The notes beneath the pieces are model-generated. The model was given only the letters and a program-made list of their open reading frames with translations. It ran no database searches and was not told the DNA's origin. Positions 52,110-61,860 of a stretch of 64,000 nucleotides of DNA are shown in pieces. Position 1 is the first letter of the stretch. Each line of letters opens with the position of its first letter. Both the position numbers and the translations under genes were made by a program. Source of the DNA: Brevibacillus agri (GTDB taxonomy: Bacteria; Bacillota; Bacilli; Brevibacillales; Brevibacillaceae); the NCBI RefSeq assembly GCF_004117055.1, contig NZ_CP026363.1, positions 88,501 through 152,500 on the forward strand. The letters run 5' to 3'.

Positions 52110-53624
52110 TTACACCAGCGCCGGCTTTTGCTCCAGCATGGTTCCTTCCTCGGCGTAGCGCACGTGCCAGGAAAATGCTTTTTCCAGTACGTGCGGAGTG
52201 TGCCCGCCGCGAGTGAGCGCTTCTTCGTAGTACGCTTTAAGCTGCTCACGGTACATTGGATGCGCGCAGTTTTCGATGATTTTCAAGGCGCGCTCGCGTG
52301 GTGCCAGCCCGCGCAAATCAGCCAGCCCTTGCTCGGTGACGATGATGTCGACGTCGTGCTCCGTATGATCGACATGGGAGGCAAACGGCACGATGCTGGA
52401 GATTTTTCCGCCTTTGGCGATCGACTTGGTTACGAAAATGCCCAGACGCGCATTGCGGGCAAAGTCGCCAGATCCGCCGATCCCGTTCATCATCTTGCTG
52501 CCCGAAACGTTCGTCGAGTTGACGTTGCCGTAGATGTCCACCTCAATCGCCGTATTGATGGCGATCAGCCCCAGGCGGCGAATGATTTCCGGATGGTTGG
52601 TGATCTCCTGCGGACGCAGCAGCAGCTTGTCGCGGTATTTGGCAAAATGTTCGGTGACGTACTGCATTTTGTCAGCCGTCAGCGTGATCGAACAACCGGA
52701 AGCAAACGAGATTTTCCCCGCGTCGATCAGGTCAAAGACCGCGTCCTGCAGTACTTCCGAGTAAACGGTCAGATCGGTGAACTCGGAGTCGAGAAAACCG
52801 TTGAACACGGCATTGGCGACAGACCCGATACCGGATTGCAGCGGCGCGAGATTTTCCGGCAGCCGTCCCGCCTTGACTTCCTCGCGCAAAAACGCGATCA
52901 GATGAGCGGCGATTTCAGCCGTCTCCGCGTCCGGCTCGACGATTGTCGACGGCGAATCCAACTGGTTCGTCAACACAATGCCTTTGATTTTTTCGGGATC
53001 GACCACAATGCCCGCTGTTCCTATCCGTTGGTCTACCGCCGTGAGCGGAATCGGCTCGCGCGCTCCCTGGCTCGCTGGCGTGTAAATATCGTGAATGCCC
53101 TCCAACTCAGCGGACTGGGCGAGATTCAATTCAATGATGACATGCTTCGCGTAATCGACGAAAATGTTCGAGTTGCCGACAGAAGTGGCGGGAATAATCA
53201 TGCCGTCCTCTGTGATTGCAACCGCTTCCACAATCGCGTAATCAATCGCACTCATCGCTCCTTGGCGAATCAGCTCGGCGGTGTGGGACAAATGCTGGTC
53301 CACGAACATCATGCTGCCGTCGTTAATTTTTTTGCGCATGACCGGATCGGCTTGAAAAGGCAGCCGCTTGTTGACAATGCCCGCCTCCGCCATGACAGCG
53401 TCCACGTCTGATCCGAGCGAAGCTCCTGTATATACATTCACGCCAAAAGGCTTGTTGTCTTGTTTGACTCGCTCTGCCAATGCGAGCGGTACAACCTTGG
53501 CATCCCCTGCACGAGTGAAACCACTTAACCCGATTGTCATGCCATCCTCGATCCAACTCGCTGCTTCCTCAGCCGTCACGATTTTATCTGCCAATCTTTT
53601 ATCGCGTAAGCGCTCCCACATCAT
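52110..53624 (-). CDS. Acetyl-CoA hydrolase/succinyl-CoA:acetate CoA-transferase family
   Basis: 504 residues. Type I CoA-transferase of the Cat1/AarC/ScpC group: MTIGLSGFTRAGDAKVVPLALAERV at the N-terminus, then GSDVDAVMAEAGIV, HLSHTAELIRQGAMSAIDYAIVEA, the G-x-G loop region IGSVANAVFNGF and GGSGDFARNARL near the C-terminus. It moves CoA between acetyl- or succinyl-CoA and a carboxylic acid. It is divergent in regulation from, but adjacent to, a LytTR regulator on the same strand. Confidence 0.9.
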   Translation of the reverse strand: MMWERLRDKRLADKIVTAEEAASWIEDGMTIGLSGFTRAGDAKVVPLALAERVKQDNKPFGVNVYTGASLGSDVDAVMAEAGIVNKRLPFQADPVMRKKINDGSMMFVDQHLSHTAELIRQGAMSAIDYAIVEAVAITEDGMIIPATSVGNSNIFVDYAKHVIIELNLAQSAELEGIHDIYTPASQGAREPIPLTAVDQRIGTAGIVVDPEKIKGIVLTNQLDSPSTIVEPDAETAEIAAHLIAFLREEVKAGRLPENLAPLQSGIGSVANAVFNGFLDSEFTDLTVYSEVLQDAVFDLIDAGKISFASGCSITLTADKMQYVTEHFAKYRDKLLLRPQEITNHPEIIRRLGLIAINTAIEVDIYGNVNSTNVSGSKMMNGIGGSGDFARNARLGIFVTKSIAKGGKISSIVPFASHVDHTEHDVDIIVTEQGLADLRGLAPRERALKIIENCAHPMYREQLKAYYEEALTRGGHTPHVLEKAFSWHVRYAEEGTMLEQKPALV

Positions 53625-53771
53625 TGTGACCCCCTATGCCATCTTTTCTTGTTCATACACTAGCACAAGAATTCTGAGCGGGCACTCGATTTTCAACAAA
53701 GCAGAATATTTGAGCAGCGAGTTAGCAAAAAAGACAGCGAACCATTCTCACTGGCAAGGGGCCTGCAAAAG

Positions 53772-54443
53772 CTAGAAGCCGAGCAGTTGCCGGAACGTGC
53801 TGGCATACGTCTGGCTCACGGGAACTCTCGTCTTCTGCTTGTCCTTCATCTCCAGCATGAAAGTCGAATGGAAATGCGGATGGATAAAGCCGATGGACTC
53901 CAGATTGACAAAATAAGAGCGATGGCAACGCGCGAACCGCTCAGGCGGAAGCATGTATTCCAGCTCGGACATGCTGTATTTGTTCGGGTACGACCCGCTT
54001 GCCGAATGCAGCAGCGTCTTGCCCTCGTGCGAGCTGATGTAAACAATCTCGTGCAGCGGAATCGGCAGCCAGCCATCTTCCCCTTTTCCAATCAAAAACG
54101 ACAGCCTAGGCTGCGGATTAGCCAACGGAACGCTTTGCAAAGGATAGATGGCGGTAATACAGCCCATGACCTCTCCCCCGCGGAACAGCGGCAGCGACAA
54201 ACCGTAGTACGGCACGCCAAAAATGCGGCTCTCCACCTGATGTCCGACTTTTCCTCTCTCCATCAGCGCCTTGTGCGTGGCAGAGCCAATCGGGACCTGG
54301 TCGCCCGGGGAGATTTTCAGATCAATGTTTGAGCTTGGCTGATAATACAAGTATTGGGTGCCGTCCGAGATCGCAATCGACACTTCTTCCGGCACAGCTT
54401 GGCCAATCATCTGCAGCATTTCTGGAACAATCTTGTTCTCCAT
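53772..54443 (-). CDS. LytTR-type transcriptional regulator with N-terminal sensory region
   Basis: 223 residues from ATG 54443 (AGGAGG seven bases before). The C-terminal 100 residues form a LytTR DNA-binding domain: IPLHEIVYISSHEGKTLLHSA, then ERFARCHRSYFVNLESI and VPVSQTYASTFRQLL. The N-terminal 115 residues look like a small ligand-sensing (PAS/GAF-like) domain (SIAISDGTQYLYYQ, GVPYYGLSLPLFRGGEVMGCI) rather than a receiver, so it is not a two-component regulator. It precedes the CoA-transferase gene and could control it. Confidence 0.85.
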   Translation of the reverse strand: MENKIVPEMLQMIGQAVPEEVSIAISDGTQYLYYQPSSNIDLKISPGDQVPIGSATHKALMERGKVGHQVESRIFGVPYYGLSLPLFRGGEVMGCITAIYPLQSVPLANPQPRLSFLIGKGEDGWLPIPLHEIVYISSHEGKTLLHSASGSYPNKYSMSELEYMLPPERFARCHRSYFVNLESIGFIHPHFHSTFMLEMKDKQKTRVPVSQTYASTFRQLLGF

Positions 54444-54670
54444 GCTGAATCCTCCTGCTCCTCTTCACTCTTTTTCTTTTTTCTCTTTCTTCTATTAAAC
54501 CACACTTCCCTCCCGGCAGATCAATCCTTGTCTTTCCTGCGCAGACAAGGGAATCCATCCGTTGCGGGACAGCCGTTGTGCTATCATGGTATCAACAGTT
54601 TTTTGCGAAAACTTGGCAGCGCCAAGCCATTGGCGAAAGCTTTAGTCTGTACAAAAAAAGGCGGTGCACC

Positions 54671-56692
54671 ATGGACCACACCATTGTCTTGATTGCAAAA
54701 GGAACCGACACGCTCGCTTTTCTGCTCAAGGAGCTGCGGGCGTATTTTGAGCCTTATTGCAAGGTCATCGGCTTTGCCAGCCACGAACAAATCCCTGACC
54801 TCTCCGGGGTGTCCCACGTCTTCATTACGACCAGGGCGCCTGAGTTGTACACGATCGCCCGTCAGGCCGTCCCCGAAACGGTCCCGATTACCGTGCTGAA
54901 CCGTTTTTTTGAACTGCGCAAAATAAAGGCGCTGATGCAAATCCCGCCCGGAACGACCGTGCCTGTCATGAACAACTCGCCGGTCACAGCCCAGGAGGTC
55001 ATCCAAAACTTGCTGGAAGTCAAGATTGACCACCTGAATTACGTCCCTTTTCACCCAGGCAGTACGTTCGAGGAGCGCTTTCGGTATGCGATCATCATGA
55101 GCATTCCCGATGTGCCGCTGCCCCCTCACGTGGAAGTCATCGACCTCGGCTTTCGCAAAATCAGCATTCACGATCTGATTGATACCGGGCGCAAGGTGGG
55201 CGTCCCGATTGAATGGGAGCGGCAATACCTCTCCGCCTTCATCGTGGAAATGTCCGAGCTGGCCAAAATGCTCGGCACTTCCTACGCCGAAGTGCAAAAG
55301 CTCAACAGCCAGCTTCAATCCACCTTTCAGGCGGTGAAGGATCCGGTCATCGCCTGTAATGAGGACGGTCTAATCACGTTCATTAACGATGTCGCCGTCG
55401 AGCTGTTCTGTCCGCACGAATCGGTCGTTATCGGCAAGCCTTATACGATCCTCAAGGAACACGGCCTGCTCGCCCCCTTTTTTGAACAGGAGGGGCAGGA
55501 GGATGCGCTCATCGCCATCGACCAGCGGCAATTCATCGTCAGCAGCCACAGCATTCGCCGCAGCCACGAGCATCTCGGCTTCGTCTGTACGCTGAAAGAC
55601 GTGACGGAAATCCAGCGCCTGCGCACCCAGCTCGCCCTGCGCGGCCACACCGCTACCTACTCGTTTGCTGATATAAAAGGCAGCAGCCAGCCGCTCCTGC
55701 ACGCCATCGAGCTTAGCAAAAAGATGGCGAAAAACAACCAGACGATCCTGCTCACGGGTGAAAACGGGACGGGCAAAGAGCTGTTCGCCCACGCGATCCA
55801 CCAGCATTCGCTGCGCAAAAACGGCCCGTTTGTCGCGATCAACTGCGCCTCCCTGCCGGAAAACTTGCTGGAGAGCGAGCTGTTCGGCTACGAGGACGGA
55901 GCCTTCACAGGCGCGCGCAAAGGAGGCAAGCCCGGACTGTTCGAGCAGGCGGATGGCGGCACGATTTTTCTCGACGAGATTGGCGATATCTCCCCCGCGA
56001 TCCAGGTCAAGCTGCTGCGCGTCCTGCAGGAAAAGCAAGTGATCCGCGTCGGCGGCACAGGGATTTTGTCCGTAGACTGCCGGGTGATCGCTGCCACCAA
56101 CCGCAATCTGGAGGATGCCGTCCGGGATGGCGCTTTTCGCGAAGACTTGTTTTACCGGCTGGCCGTCCTGCCCATCGAAATCCCGGCGCTGCGCGAGCGA
56201 ACGAGCGACATTCCGCTGCTGATTGACGATCACTTGAAGCAGCAAGGGATTCGCAAAAGCTGGTCGCCGGAAGTCATGGAGCTGTTGCTCGCCCACGACT
56301 GGCGAGGCAACATTCGCGAGCTGAAAAACGTCGTGGACTACGCCATTACGGTAAGCGAGCATCCTGTCATCGGCATTGCCGACCTGCCCAAGCGTTTGAC
56401 CGAGCGGATATTTCAAAAGCAATCCGCAGCGGCGGCCGTGCCTCTCGAGGATGAGCGGAATCTGGATATTTTGCTCGGACTGTATCAATATTACCTCGCC
56501 AACAAACCAGTGGGGCGCTACCAACTGGCGCACACCCCCGTCCTGCAGGCGAACGGCTGGACGGAAAGCGCGCTACGCAACCGCTTGAAACAGCTTGAGC
56601 AGCTTGGACTGGTGCGCTCAGGCACAACCCGTCAAGGAACCTCGATCACCCGTGACGGCATCGAAATGTTGAGGAAATATGGAAAAATATAG
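54671..56692 (+). CDS. Sigma-54-dependent transcriptional activator
   Basis: 673 residues from ATG 54671. An N-terminal PrpR-like sensory region (about 1-205) is followed by a PAS domain (about 210-320) and the AAA+ domain (about 335-570). The latter has Walker A GENGTGKE, the sigma-54 contact loop GAFTGA in [13 protein letters not shown], and Walker [12 protein letters not shown]. The C-terminus is a winged-helix-like domain ([20 protein letters not shown]) and not the usual Fis type. It lies 180 bp before the transporter gene, whose promoter is a perfect -24/-12 type. Confidence 0.92.
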   Translation: MDHTIVLIAKGTDTLAFLLKELRAYFEPYCKVIGFASHEQIPDLSGVSHVFITTRAPELYTIARQAVPETVPITVLNRFFELRKIKALMQIPPGTTVPVMNNSPVTAQEVIQNLLEVKIDHLNYVPFHPGSTFEERFRYAIIMSIPDVPLPPHVEVIDLGFRKISIHDLIDTGRKVGVPIEWERQYLSAFIVEMSELAKMLGTSYAEVQKLNSQLQSTFQAVKDPVIACNEDGLITFINDVAVELFCPHESVVIGKPYTILKEHGLLAPFFEQEGQEDALIAIDQRQFIVSSHSIRRSHEHLGFVCTLKDVTEIQRLRTQLALRGHTATYSFADIKGSSQPLLHAIELSKKMAKNNQTILLTGENGTGKELFAHAIHQHSLRKNGPFVAINCASLPENLLESELFGYEDGAFTGARKGGKPGLFEQADGGTIFLDEIGDISPAIQVKLLRVLQEKQVIRVGGTGILSVDCRVIAATNRNLEDAVRDGAFREDLFYRLAVLPIEIPALRERTSDIPLLIDDHLKQQGIRKSWSPEVMELLLAHDWRGNIRELKNVVDYAITVSEHPVIGIADLPKRLTERIFQKQSAAAAVPLEDERNLDILLGLYQYYLANKPVGRYQLAHTPVLQANGWTESALRNRLKQLEQLGLVRSGTTRQGTSITRDGIEMLRKYGKI

Positions 56693-56717
56693 TGCAAGGC
56701 AAATGAATATTAGGTTG

Positions 56718-56741
56718 TATTAGGACGAATAAATCCTAATA
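56718..56741 (+). promoter_or_regulatory. Probable upstream activating site for the sigma-54 activator
   Basis: A perfect inverted repeat TATTAGGA-N8-TCCTAATA with related half sites ATTAGG (about 56709) and TTCCTAA (about 56746), about 100 bp upstream of the -24/-12 promoter. Confidence 0.6.
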
Positions 56742-56824
56742 AACATTCCTAAAGAGTGCGTTTTCGTTTGGACGCTGCCACCCTCCGTCCAATGAAAACG
56801 CCTTTTTTCGCGAAATTTCGACAG

Positions 56825-56841
56825 TTGGCACGCCACTTGCT
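56825..56841 (+). promoter_or_regulatory. Sigma-54 (-24/-12) promoter
   Basis: TTGGCAC-N5-TTGCT; the invariant GG (56827-56828) and GC (56839-56840) are separated by exactly 10 bp. It lies 32 bp before the transporter start codon. Confidence 0.85.
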
Positions 56842-56872
56842 TATAGAAAAGGCAAAAAAGCGAGGTGACCTC

Positions 56873-58291
56873 ATGGCTACAAAACATTCTTCTCCAGCAG
56901 CGCCAGCCAAAAAACGTTTTTCCGTCCCGCACACTTATGCCATTCTCTTTATCATCATCATTTTGGCAGCGCTTGCTTCCTACGTGCTTCCGACAGGCGA
57001 GTTCGAACGCATCAAGGACGACGCCTCGGGCAGAACCATCGTGGTAAACGGCAGCTATCACGCTGTCGAGAGCAGCCCTGTCGGCTTTTTCGACATGTTC
57101 AAAGCAATTCCTGAAGGGATGCAAAAAGGCTCGCAAATCATCTTTTACATCTTCATCGTCAGCGGCGTTTTCGGAATCATCCGCCAGACGGGGGCCATTG
57201 AGGCGGGCATCAACAAAGGCGTCCGCTATCTGGAAGGCAGGGAAAAGCTCCTGATCCCCGCATCCATGTTCCTCTTCTCCATCGGCGGCTTCACGATGGG
57301 GATGGCGGAAGAAAGCATTATTTTCGTGCCAATCGGCATCGCTCTCGCCCGCGCAATGGGCTTTGACGCCGTAACAGGTACCGCCATGATTACGATGGGG
57401 GCAGCGGCCGGCTTCATGGGCGGCATGCTCAATCCGTTCACGGTAGGGGTCGCCCAGTCTTTGGCGCAGTTGCCGCTCTTCTCCGGTCTGACCTTCCGCG
57501 CTATCGTGTACGTCTTTGTCCTCGGCTTTGCCATCTGGTACGTCATGCGCTACGCCTACCGGGTGAAGGCAGACCCGACCAAGAGCGTCATTTACGCGAT
57601 CGAGCAAAAGGAAAGCGACGAACAAGTCGCCGTCGAAATTCCCGATCTCAACGGACGCCACAAGCTGGTCTTTCTGGTCATGGTCTGTGGACTCTCCTTC
57701 AACGTCTACGGCGTGTTCGAGTACGAATGGTTCCTGACCGAGCTTACCGCTTCCTTTTTAATCATGGGACTGGTTGCCGGGCTTGTCGGCGGGCTGAATG
57801 TAAACAAGCTGTTTGACTCCTTTGTCGCTGGCGCCAAAGCCGTTACCTTCGGCGCCCTGATCGTCGGCTTCGCCCGGGCGATCACCGTCGTGCTGGAAGA
57901 AGGAAAAATTATCGACACGATGATTTACGCGCTGACTTCCGCCATCGGCCATTTGCCGGATGCCATCAACGTGCTGGCCATGTTCCTGATTCAAGCGGTG
58001 TTGAACCTGTTCATTTCGTCCGGCAGCGGCCAAGCGGCGACAACGATGCCGATCATGGTGCCAATCGCCGACCTGCTGGGCATTTCCCGTCAGGTCGCCG
58101 TCCTTGCCTTCCAGTACGGGGATGCGGTGACGAACTCGATCATTCCGACTTCTTCTGCCTTGATGGGCTATCTGGCTGTCGCTGGCATTCCGTATGAAAA
58201 ATGGGTCAAGTTCATTTGGAAGCTGCTTCTCGGCTGGGCCGTCATCGCCGCCATCGCCCTGATCGTCGCTGTAACCATCGGCGTTTCCTAG
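56873..58291 (+). CDS. YfcC-family (DcuC-like) transporter
   Basis: 472 residues from ATG 56873. About 12 transmembrane helices; VPHTYAILFIIIILAALASYVLPTGEFER at the N-terminus, GGFTMGMAEESIIFVPIGIALARAMG and the C-terminal SSGSGQAATTMPIMVPIADLLG are typical of the YfcC/DcuC group of carriers for dicarboxylates, amino acids or peptides. With the two enzymes that follow, an N-acyl amino acid or dipeptide is a likely substrate. It is the first gene under the sigma-54 promoter. Confidence 0.88.
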   Translation: MATKHSSPAAPAKKRFSVPHTYAILFIIIILAALASYVLPTGEFERIKDDASGRTIVVNGSYHAVESSPVGFFDMFKAIPEGMQKGSQIIFYIFIVSGVFGIIRQTGAIEAGINKGVRYLEGREKLLIPASMFLFSIGGFTMGMAEESIIFVPIGIALARAMGFDAVTGTAMITMGAAAGFMGGMLNPFTVGVAQSLAQLPLFSGLTFRAIVYVFVLGFAIWYVMRYAYRVKADPTKSVIYAIEQKESDEQVAVEIPDLNGRHKLVFLVMVCGLSFNVYGVFEYEWFLTELTASFLIMGLVAGLVGGLNVNKLFDSFVAGAKAVTFGALIVGFARAITVVLEEGKIIDTMIYALTSAIGHLPDAINVLAMFLIQAVLNLFISSGSGQAATTMPIMVPIADLLGISRQVAVLAFQYGDAVTNSIIPTSSALMGYLAVAGIPYEKWVKFIWKLLLGWAVIAAIALIVAVTIGVS

Positions 58292-58387
58292 AGCTAAAGA
58301 CGACGCACACCTTTTTCAAAACAAGCTGGCTTGCGTCGCATGCGCCCCGCTGTGGCGCAGCCCCAGCCGCAAACCTGTGGAGGAACC

Positions 58388-59530
58388 ATGCGCACAACAA
58401 TCAAACAATTGCAGCCCGCCATTTTTTCTCTGTACGAGCATTTGCATCGACATCCGGAGGTTAGCTGGCAGGAAGTAGAAACGACCGCTTATATCGCCCG
58501 TTTTTTGCAGGAGCGTCATTGCCGGGTCACGACGTTTGACGACGTAACCGGAGTGGTGGCGGAATGGGGAGACTTGACCCCGGGAGGATTGACGGTCGGC
58601 GTGCGGGCAGATATGGATGCGCTCTGGCAGGAGGTAAACGGCGTCTTCCAGGCGAACCACTCTTGCGGGCACGATGCCCATATGACGATGGTGCTGGGCG
58701 TCCTCATGGTGTTGCAGGCGCAAAACATCCAGCTCCCCGGCCGCCTCAAGCTGATTTTCCAGCCGGCGGAGGAAAGCGGAAACGGCGCTTTGGCTATGGT
58801 TAAAAAACAAGTGGTCGACGACATCGACTATTTGTACGGCGTCCATCTGCGCCCGGTTCAGGAGATTCCGCGCGGCACGGCTGCCTCTGCCATCATGCAC
58901 GGCGCGGCAGGCACCATTTTCGGGCAAATCAAGGGAGACGATGCCCACGGGGCGCGCCCGCACCTTGGCGTCAATGCCATCGAGGTGGCAGCGGCGATCG
59001 TCGAGCAACTCAAAGGGATTCACCTCGATCCGCTCGTCCCTTATTCCGTGAAAATGACGCAGCTTTCTGCGGGCAGCAAGAGCAGCAACATCATTCCCGG
59101 CTCGGCCCAGTTCCACCTGGACTTGCGCGCCCAGACGAACCTTGTCATCGACGCGCTGTTTTCCAGAGTCGAGCACATTTTGCAGCACGTCGCCCAGCTT
59201 TATGAGGTAGACTTGTCCTATGACATCACCGAGCGGGTGTACGCCGCCGAAGTCCACGAAGAGGCGCGGCAAATCATGGCCGAGGCGATTGTGCAGACGC
59301 TCGGCGCAGACCGTCTGGAAGCGCCGATTCAGACGCCAGGCGCGGAAGATTTTCACTATTACACCAAGGAGCGCCCTCACCTGCGCGCGACGATGCTGGG
59401 ACTGGGCTGCGGCCTCGCACCCGGCCTGCACCATCCGCAGATGACATTTGACAAAGAAGCGCTGCTGGATGGGATCGAGATTTTGGCCCGTACAGTACTC
59501 ACCACGTTTGAGCGGCACGCTGGCAAGTAA
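58388..59530 (+). CDS. M20-family amidohydrolase
   Basis: 380 residues from ATG 58388 (GTGGAGGAACC). Metal-binding motifs of the M20D aminoacylase group: LYEHLHRHPEVSWQE, RADMDALW, the double motif HSCGHDAHM, PAEESGNGA with the catalytic Glu, and TPGAEDFHYYT. These enzymes remove an acyl group from an N-acyl-L-amino acid or related amide. It lies 96 bp after the transporter and 56 bp before the racemase-like gene. Confidence 0.92.
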   Translation: MRTTIKQLQPAIFSLYEHLHRHPEVSWQEVETTAYIARFLQERHCRVTTFDDVTGVVAEWGDLTPGGLTVGVRADMDALWQEVNGVFQANHSCGHDAHMTMVLGVLMVLQAQNIQLPGRLKLIFQPAEESGNGALAMVKKQVVDDIDYLYGVHLRPVQEIPRGTAASAIMHGAAGTIFGQIKGDDAHGARPHLGVNAIEVAAAIVEQLKGIHLDPLVPYSVKMTQLSAGSKSSNIIPGSAQFHLDLRAQTNLVIDALFSRVEHILQHVAQLYEVDLSYDITERVYAAEVHEEARQIMAEAIVQTLGADRLEAPIQTPGAEDFHYYTKERPHLRATMLGLGCGLAPGLHHPQMTFDKEALLDGIEILARTVLTTFERHAGK

Positions 59531-59586
59531 ATCCGCCTGTGCGCCGCCATCGCTCATACGAATCCCAAGTCTGAGGAGAGATGGTC

Positions 59587-60735
59587 ATGAAAATCGAACG
59601 CGTCGATCTGCAAAGAATCAAAATCCCGTTGACAGCCCCTTTTGTCACCAGCATGGGCTTGGAGACGCACAAGGAATGTATTCTCGTCCGCGCCTACAGC
59701 GGAACACATGTCGGCTTCGGCGAGAGCGTCGCGATGGACGTTCCGGTCTACAACGAGGAGGATGTCGATACAGTCTGGTATATGCTGGAAAAATATTTGA
59801 TTCCACAACTTTTTTCCCGTGAAATCGAGCACCCTGATGAAGTATCGCAAATCTTTTCCTGGATGCGCCGCAACCAGATGGCGAAGTCGGCGTTGGAAGG
59901 CGCGGTTTGGGACCTGTATGCGAAAATGAACGGCATGTCCCTCTCCCGGGCACTTGGCGGAACCCGGACGACGATTGACGTAGGGGTCAGCATCGGCATC
60001 GAGCCGACGATCGAGAAGCTGCTTGCGCGCGTAGACAGCTTTATCCGCGACGGCTACAAAAAAATCAAGGTCAAGATCAAACCGGGCTTTGACGTAGAGC
60101 CGATCCGGGCGATCCGTCACACCTTTGGTCCGGACGTTCCGCTGATGGCCGATGCCAACTCCGCCTATACGCTGGCAGACATCGACATGCTGAAGCAACT
60201 GGACGACTTCGGGCTGATTATGATCGAGCAGCCGTTGGGGCACGACGACATCATCGACCATGCGACATTGCAAAGAGAACTGAAAACGCCGATCTGCCTC
60301 GACGAGTCGATCCATACGGTGGAGGATGCGCGCAAAGCGATTGAACTGGGAAGCTGCCGCATCATCAACATCAAGATCGGGCGTGTCGGCGGCCTGACCG
60401 ATGCCAGGAAGCTCCATGACCTGTGCGCGGCAAAAGGCGTTCCCGTCTGGTGCGGCGGCATGCAGGAAGTCGGCATCGGCCGCGCGCACAACATCGCCAT
60501 CGCTTCGCTGGCCAATTTCACCATCCCGGGCGACACGTCCCCTTCGCACCGCTATTTTACAGAGGATGTAGTGACGCCGATGATCGATTTCGTTTCGCCG
60601 GGCGTACTGGCCGTTCCAACCGGAGCCGGCATTGGTTATACAATCAATGAAGCCGCCATTCTCCGCGCACTCGTTCAGCACAAGAGCTACTTTGCGAATC
60701 AAGAATCTACCACTACCGTCATTCCGAACTGGTAG
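59587..60735 (+). CDS. Enolase-superfamily enzyme, OSBS/N-acylamino acid racemase type
   Basis: 382 residues from ATG 59587; the ATG at 59581 is only two bases from GAGGAG. The muconate lactonising subgroup signature is complete: first catalytic Lys in KKIKVKIKPG, metal ligands in MADANSAY, IEQPL and CLDESI, and second Lys in INIKIGRVGG. Members make o-succinylbenzoate or racemise N-succinyl amino acids; dipeptide epimerases are also possible. There are no menaquinone genes here, and the neighbour is an M20 acylase, so racemase activity on N-acyl amino acids is more likely. Confidence 0.9.
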   Translation: MKIERVDLQRIKIPLTAPFVTSMGLETHKECILVRAYSGTHVGFGESVAMDVPVYNEEDVDTVWYMLEKYLIPQLFSREIEHPDEVSQIFSWMRRNQMAKSALEGAVWDLYAKMNGMSLSRALGGTRTTIDVGVSIGIEPTIEKLLARVDSFIRDGYKKIKVKIKPGFDVEPIRAIRHTFGPDVPLMADANSAYTLADIDMLKQLDDFGLIMIEQPLGHDDIIDHATLQRELKTPICLDESIHTVEDARKAIELGSCRIINIKIGRVGGLTDARKLHDLCAAKGVPVWCGGMQEVGIGRAHNIAIASLANFTIPGDTSPSHRYFTEDVVTPMIDFVSPGVLAVPTGAGIGYTINEAAILRALVQHKSYFANQESTTTVIPNW

Positions 60736-60753
60736 GCCACATAGCCACAGGCA

Positions 60754-60790
60754 AAACAGGGAGCGCTACAGCAGCCTCCCTGTTTTTTTA
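60754..60790 (+). terminator. Rho-independent terminator of the sigma-54 operon
   Basis: AACAGGGAG and CTCCCTGTT arms followed by seven T. Confidence 0.85.
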
Positions 60791-60810
60791 ACGCCCGTCT
60801 GCTCGTCTGT

Positions 60811-61719
60811 CTACTCCATCGTCGTCAACAGCTTGCACAGATTGCGTTCGGCGTCTGGGCGCTCCCCGGCAGGCAGCCTGCCCAGCAGATCCAGCGCCGC
60901 GTACGGAAGCTTGAGCGCATGTGGATCGCTGTACGTTTTTTCCCAGTATGCAGGCGAAAAAATCTCCGTAAACGCAGGTTCCTTGACCTCATCCGCCAAA
61001 ACAAACTCCGGCATCTGCCGATTGAGGTAAGTCTGAATCCGGTGGTTCACCATGCCTGCCTGCACCAGCTCCCCGTATCCGAAGCGCTCCAGGTCTGTCA
61101 AAGCTTGCGCGTGCGTCACACCATGGACGATCTCGCCCGCAAAATGGTAGCGCTGCCCGTCGATCACTCGCCCCGGCACGACGGTATGCAGCTCGGCAAA
61201 CGTCCTTCGCGCCATCTCCTCGGTTGTGTCGTACGGAGCCACTTCCTCCGCCACATCCGCAGTTGTGACGGCAAAATAGCTGTCGATGCCCCAATAGCGC
61301 GTCGGTCTGTCTTCTGTCGTCTTTTTCAGCATTTCGACCAATCCGGCGACCACGCTCGGACGAACCAGATCGGGCCGATCCCGCAACGCCTTCAATGCCA
61401 GCACGCCCAATGCCAGTCCATGCCCGGATGTCCGCAGTTGCTTCACATTTTGCGTCAGTCCGTCAACGACCTGCTGCAGCAAAGCCGGATCAGCCTGTTC
61501 CTCTTGACCCAGCGGCGCAAACCATTCCGGCTGCAAGCGCCGAAACGCCTCACAGGTTCGCTCAATTCCTGCTTTTACATGCTCAGGCAGCTCATGCTCG
61601 CGATCCATGTAGTAGCCCGCCAACAAAGCCGCACCGTAATGCCCTCCAAACCAGCCTGCCTGCGCGGCCCGCGCCATTCCCACTACGCCAAGCTCCAAAT
61701 ACGAATCGAGTAACCGCAT
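60811..61719 (-). CDS. Protein of unknown function, helical with repeated His motifs
   Basis: 302 residues from ATG 61719, with AAAGGAGGATGGAGC upstream. No signal peptide or membrane helix. The sequence is helical and contains recurring Gly/His-rich spots: GGHYGAALLAGYY, TSGHGLALGVLALKAL, GEIVHGVTHAQAL and MVNHRIQTY, as in alpha/alpha-barrel enzymes, but I recognise no family. It has an AT-rich promoter region of its own and is not part of an operon. Confidence 0.7.
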   Translation of the reverse strand: MRLLDSYLELGVVGMARAAQAGWFGGHYGAALLAGYYMDREHELPEHVKAGIERTCEAFRRLQPEWFAPLGQEEQADPALLQQVVDGLTQNVKQLRTSGHGLALGVLALKALRDRPDLVRPSVVAGLVEMLKKTTEDRPTRYWGIDSYFAVTTADVAEEVAPYDTTEEMARRTFAELHTVVPGRVIDGQRYHFAGEIVHGVTHAQALTDLERFGYGELVQAGMVNHRIQTYLNRQMPEFVLADEVKEPAFTEIFSPAYWEKTYSDPHALKLPYAALDLLGRLPAGERPDAERNLCKLLTTME

Positions 61720-61795
61720 GCTCCATCCTCCTTTTTCCAATCGGGTATAGATTTATAATATAATAAATATTTTTGTTTGTTAAGTATAAAAATAA

Positions 61796-61823
61796 AATGA
61801 CTCCTGCTTCGGGAGTCATTTCG
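61796..61823 (-). terminator. Rho-independent terminator of the HesB/YneR-like gene
   Basis: ATGACTCC and GGAGTCAT arms (8 bp), followed on the minus strand by TTTATTTTTAT. Confidence 0.8.
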
Positions 61824-61860
61824 GTATCGTTTGTATCAGATTGAGCGATTCGCTGCTTGC

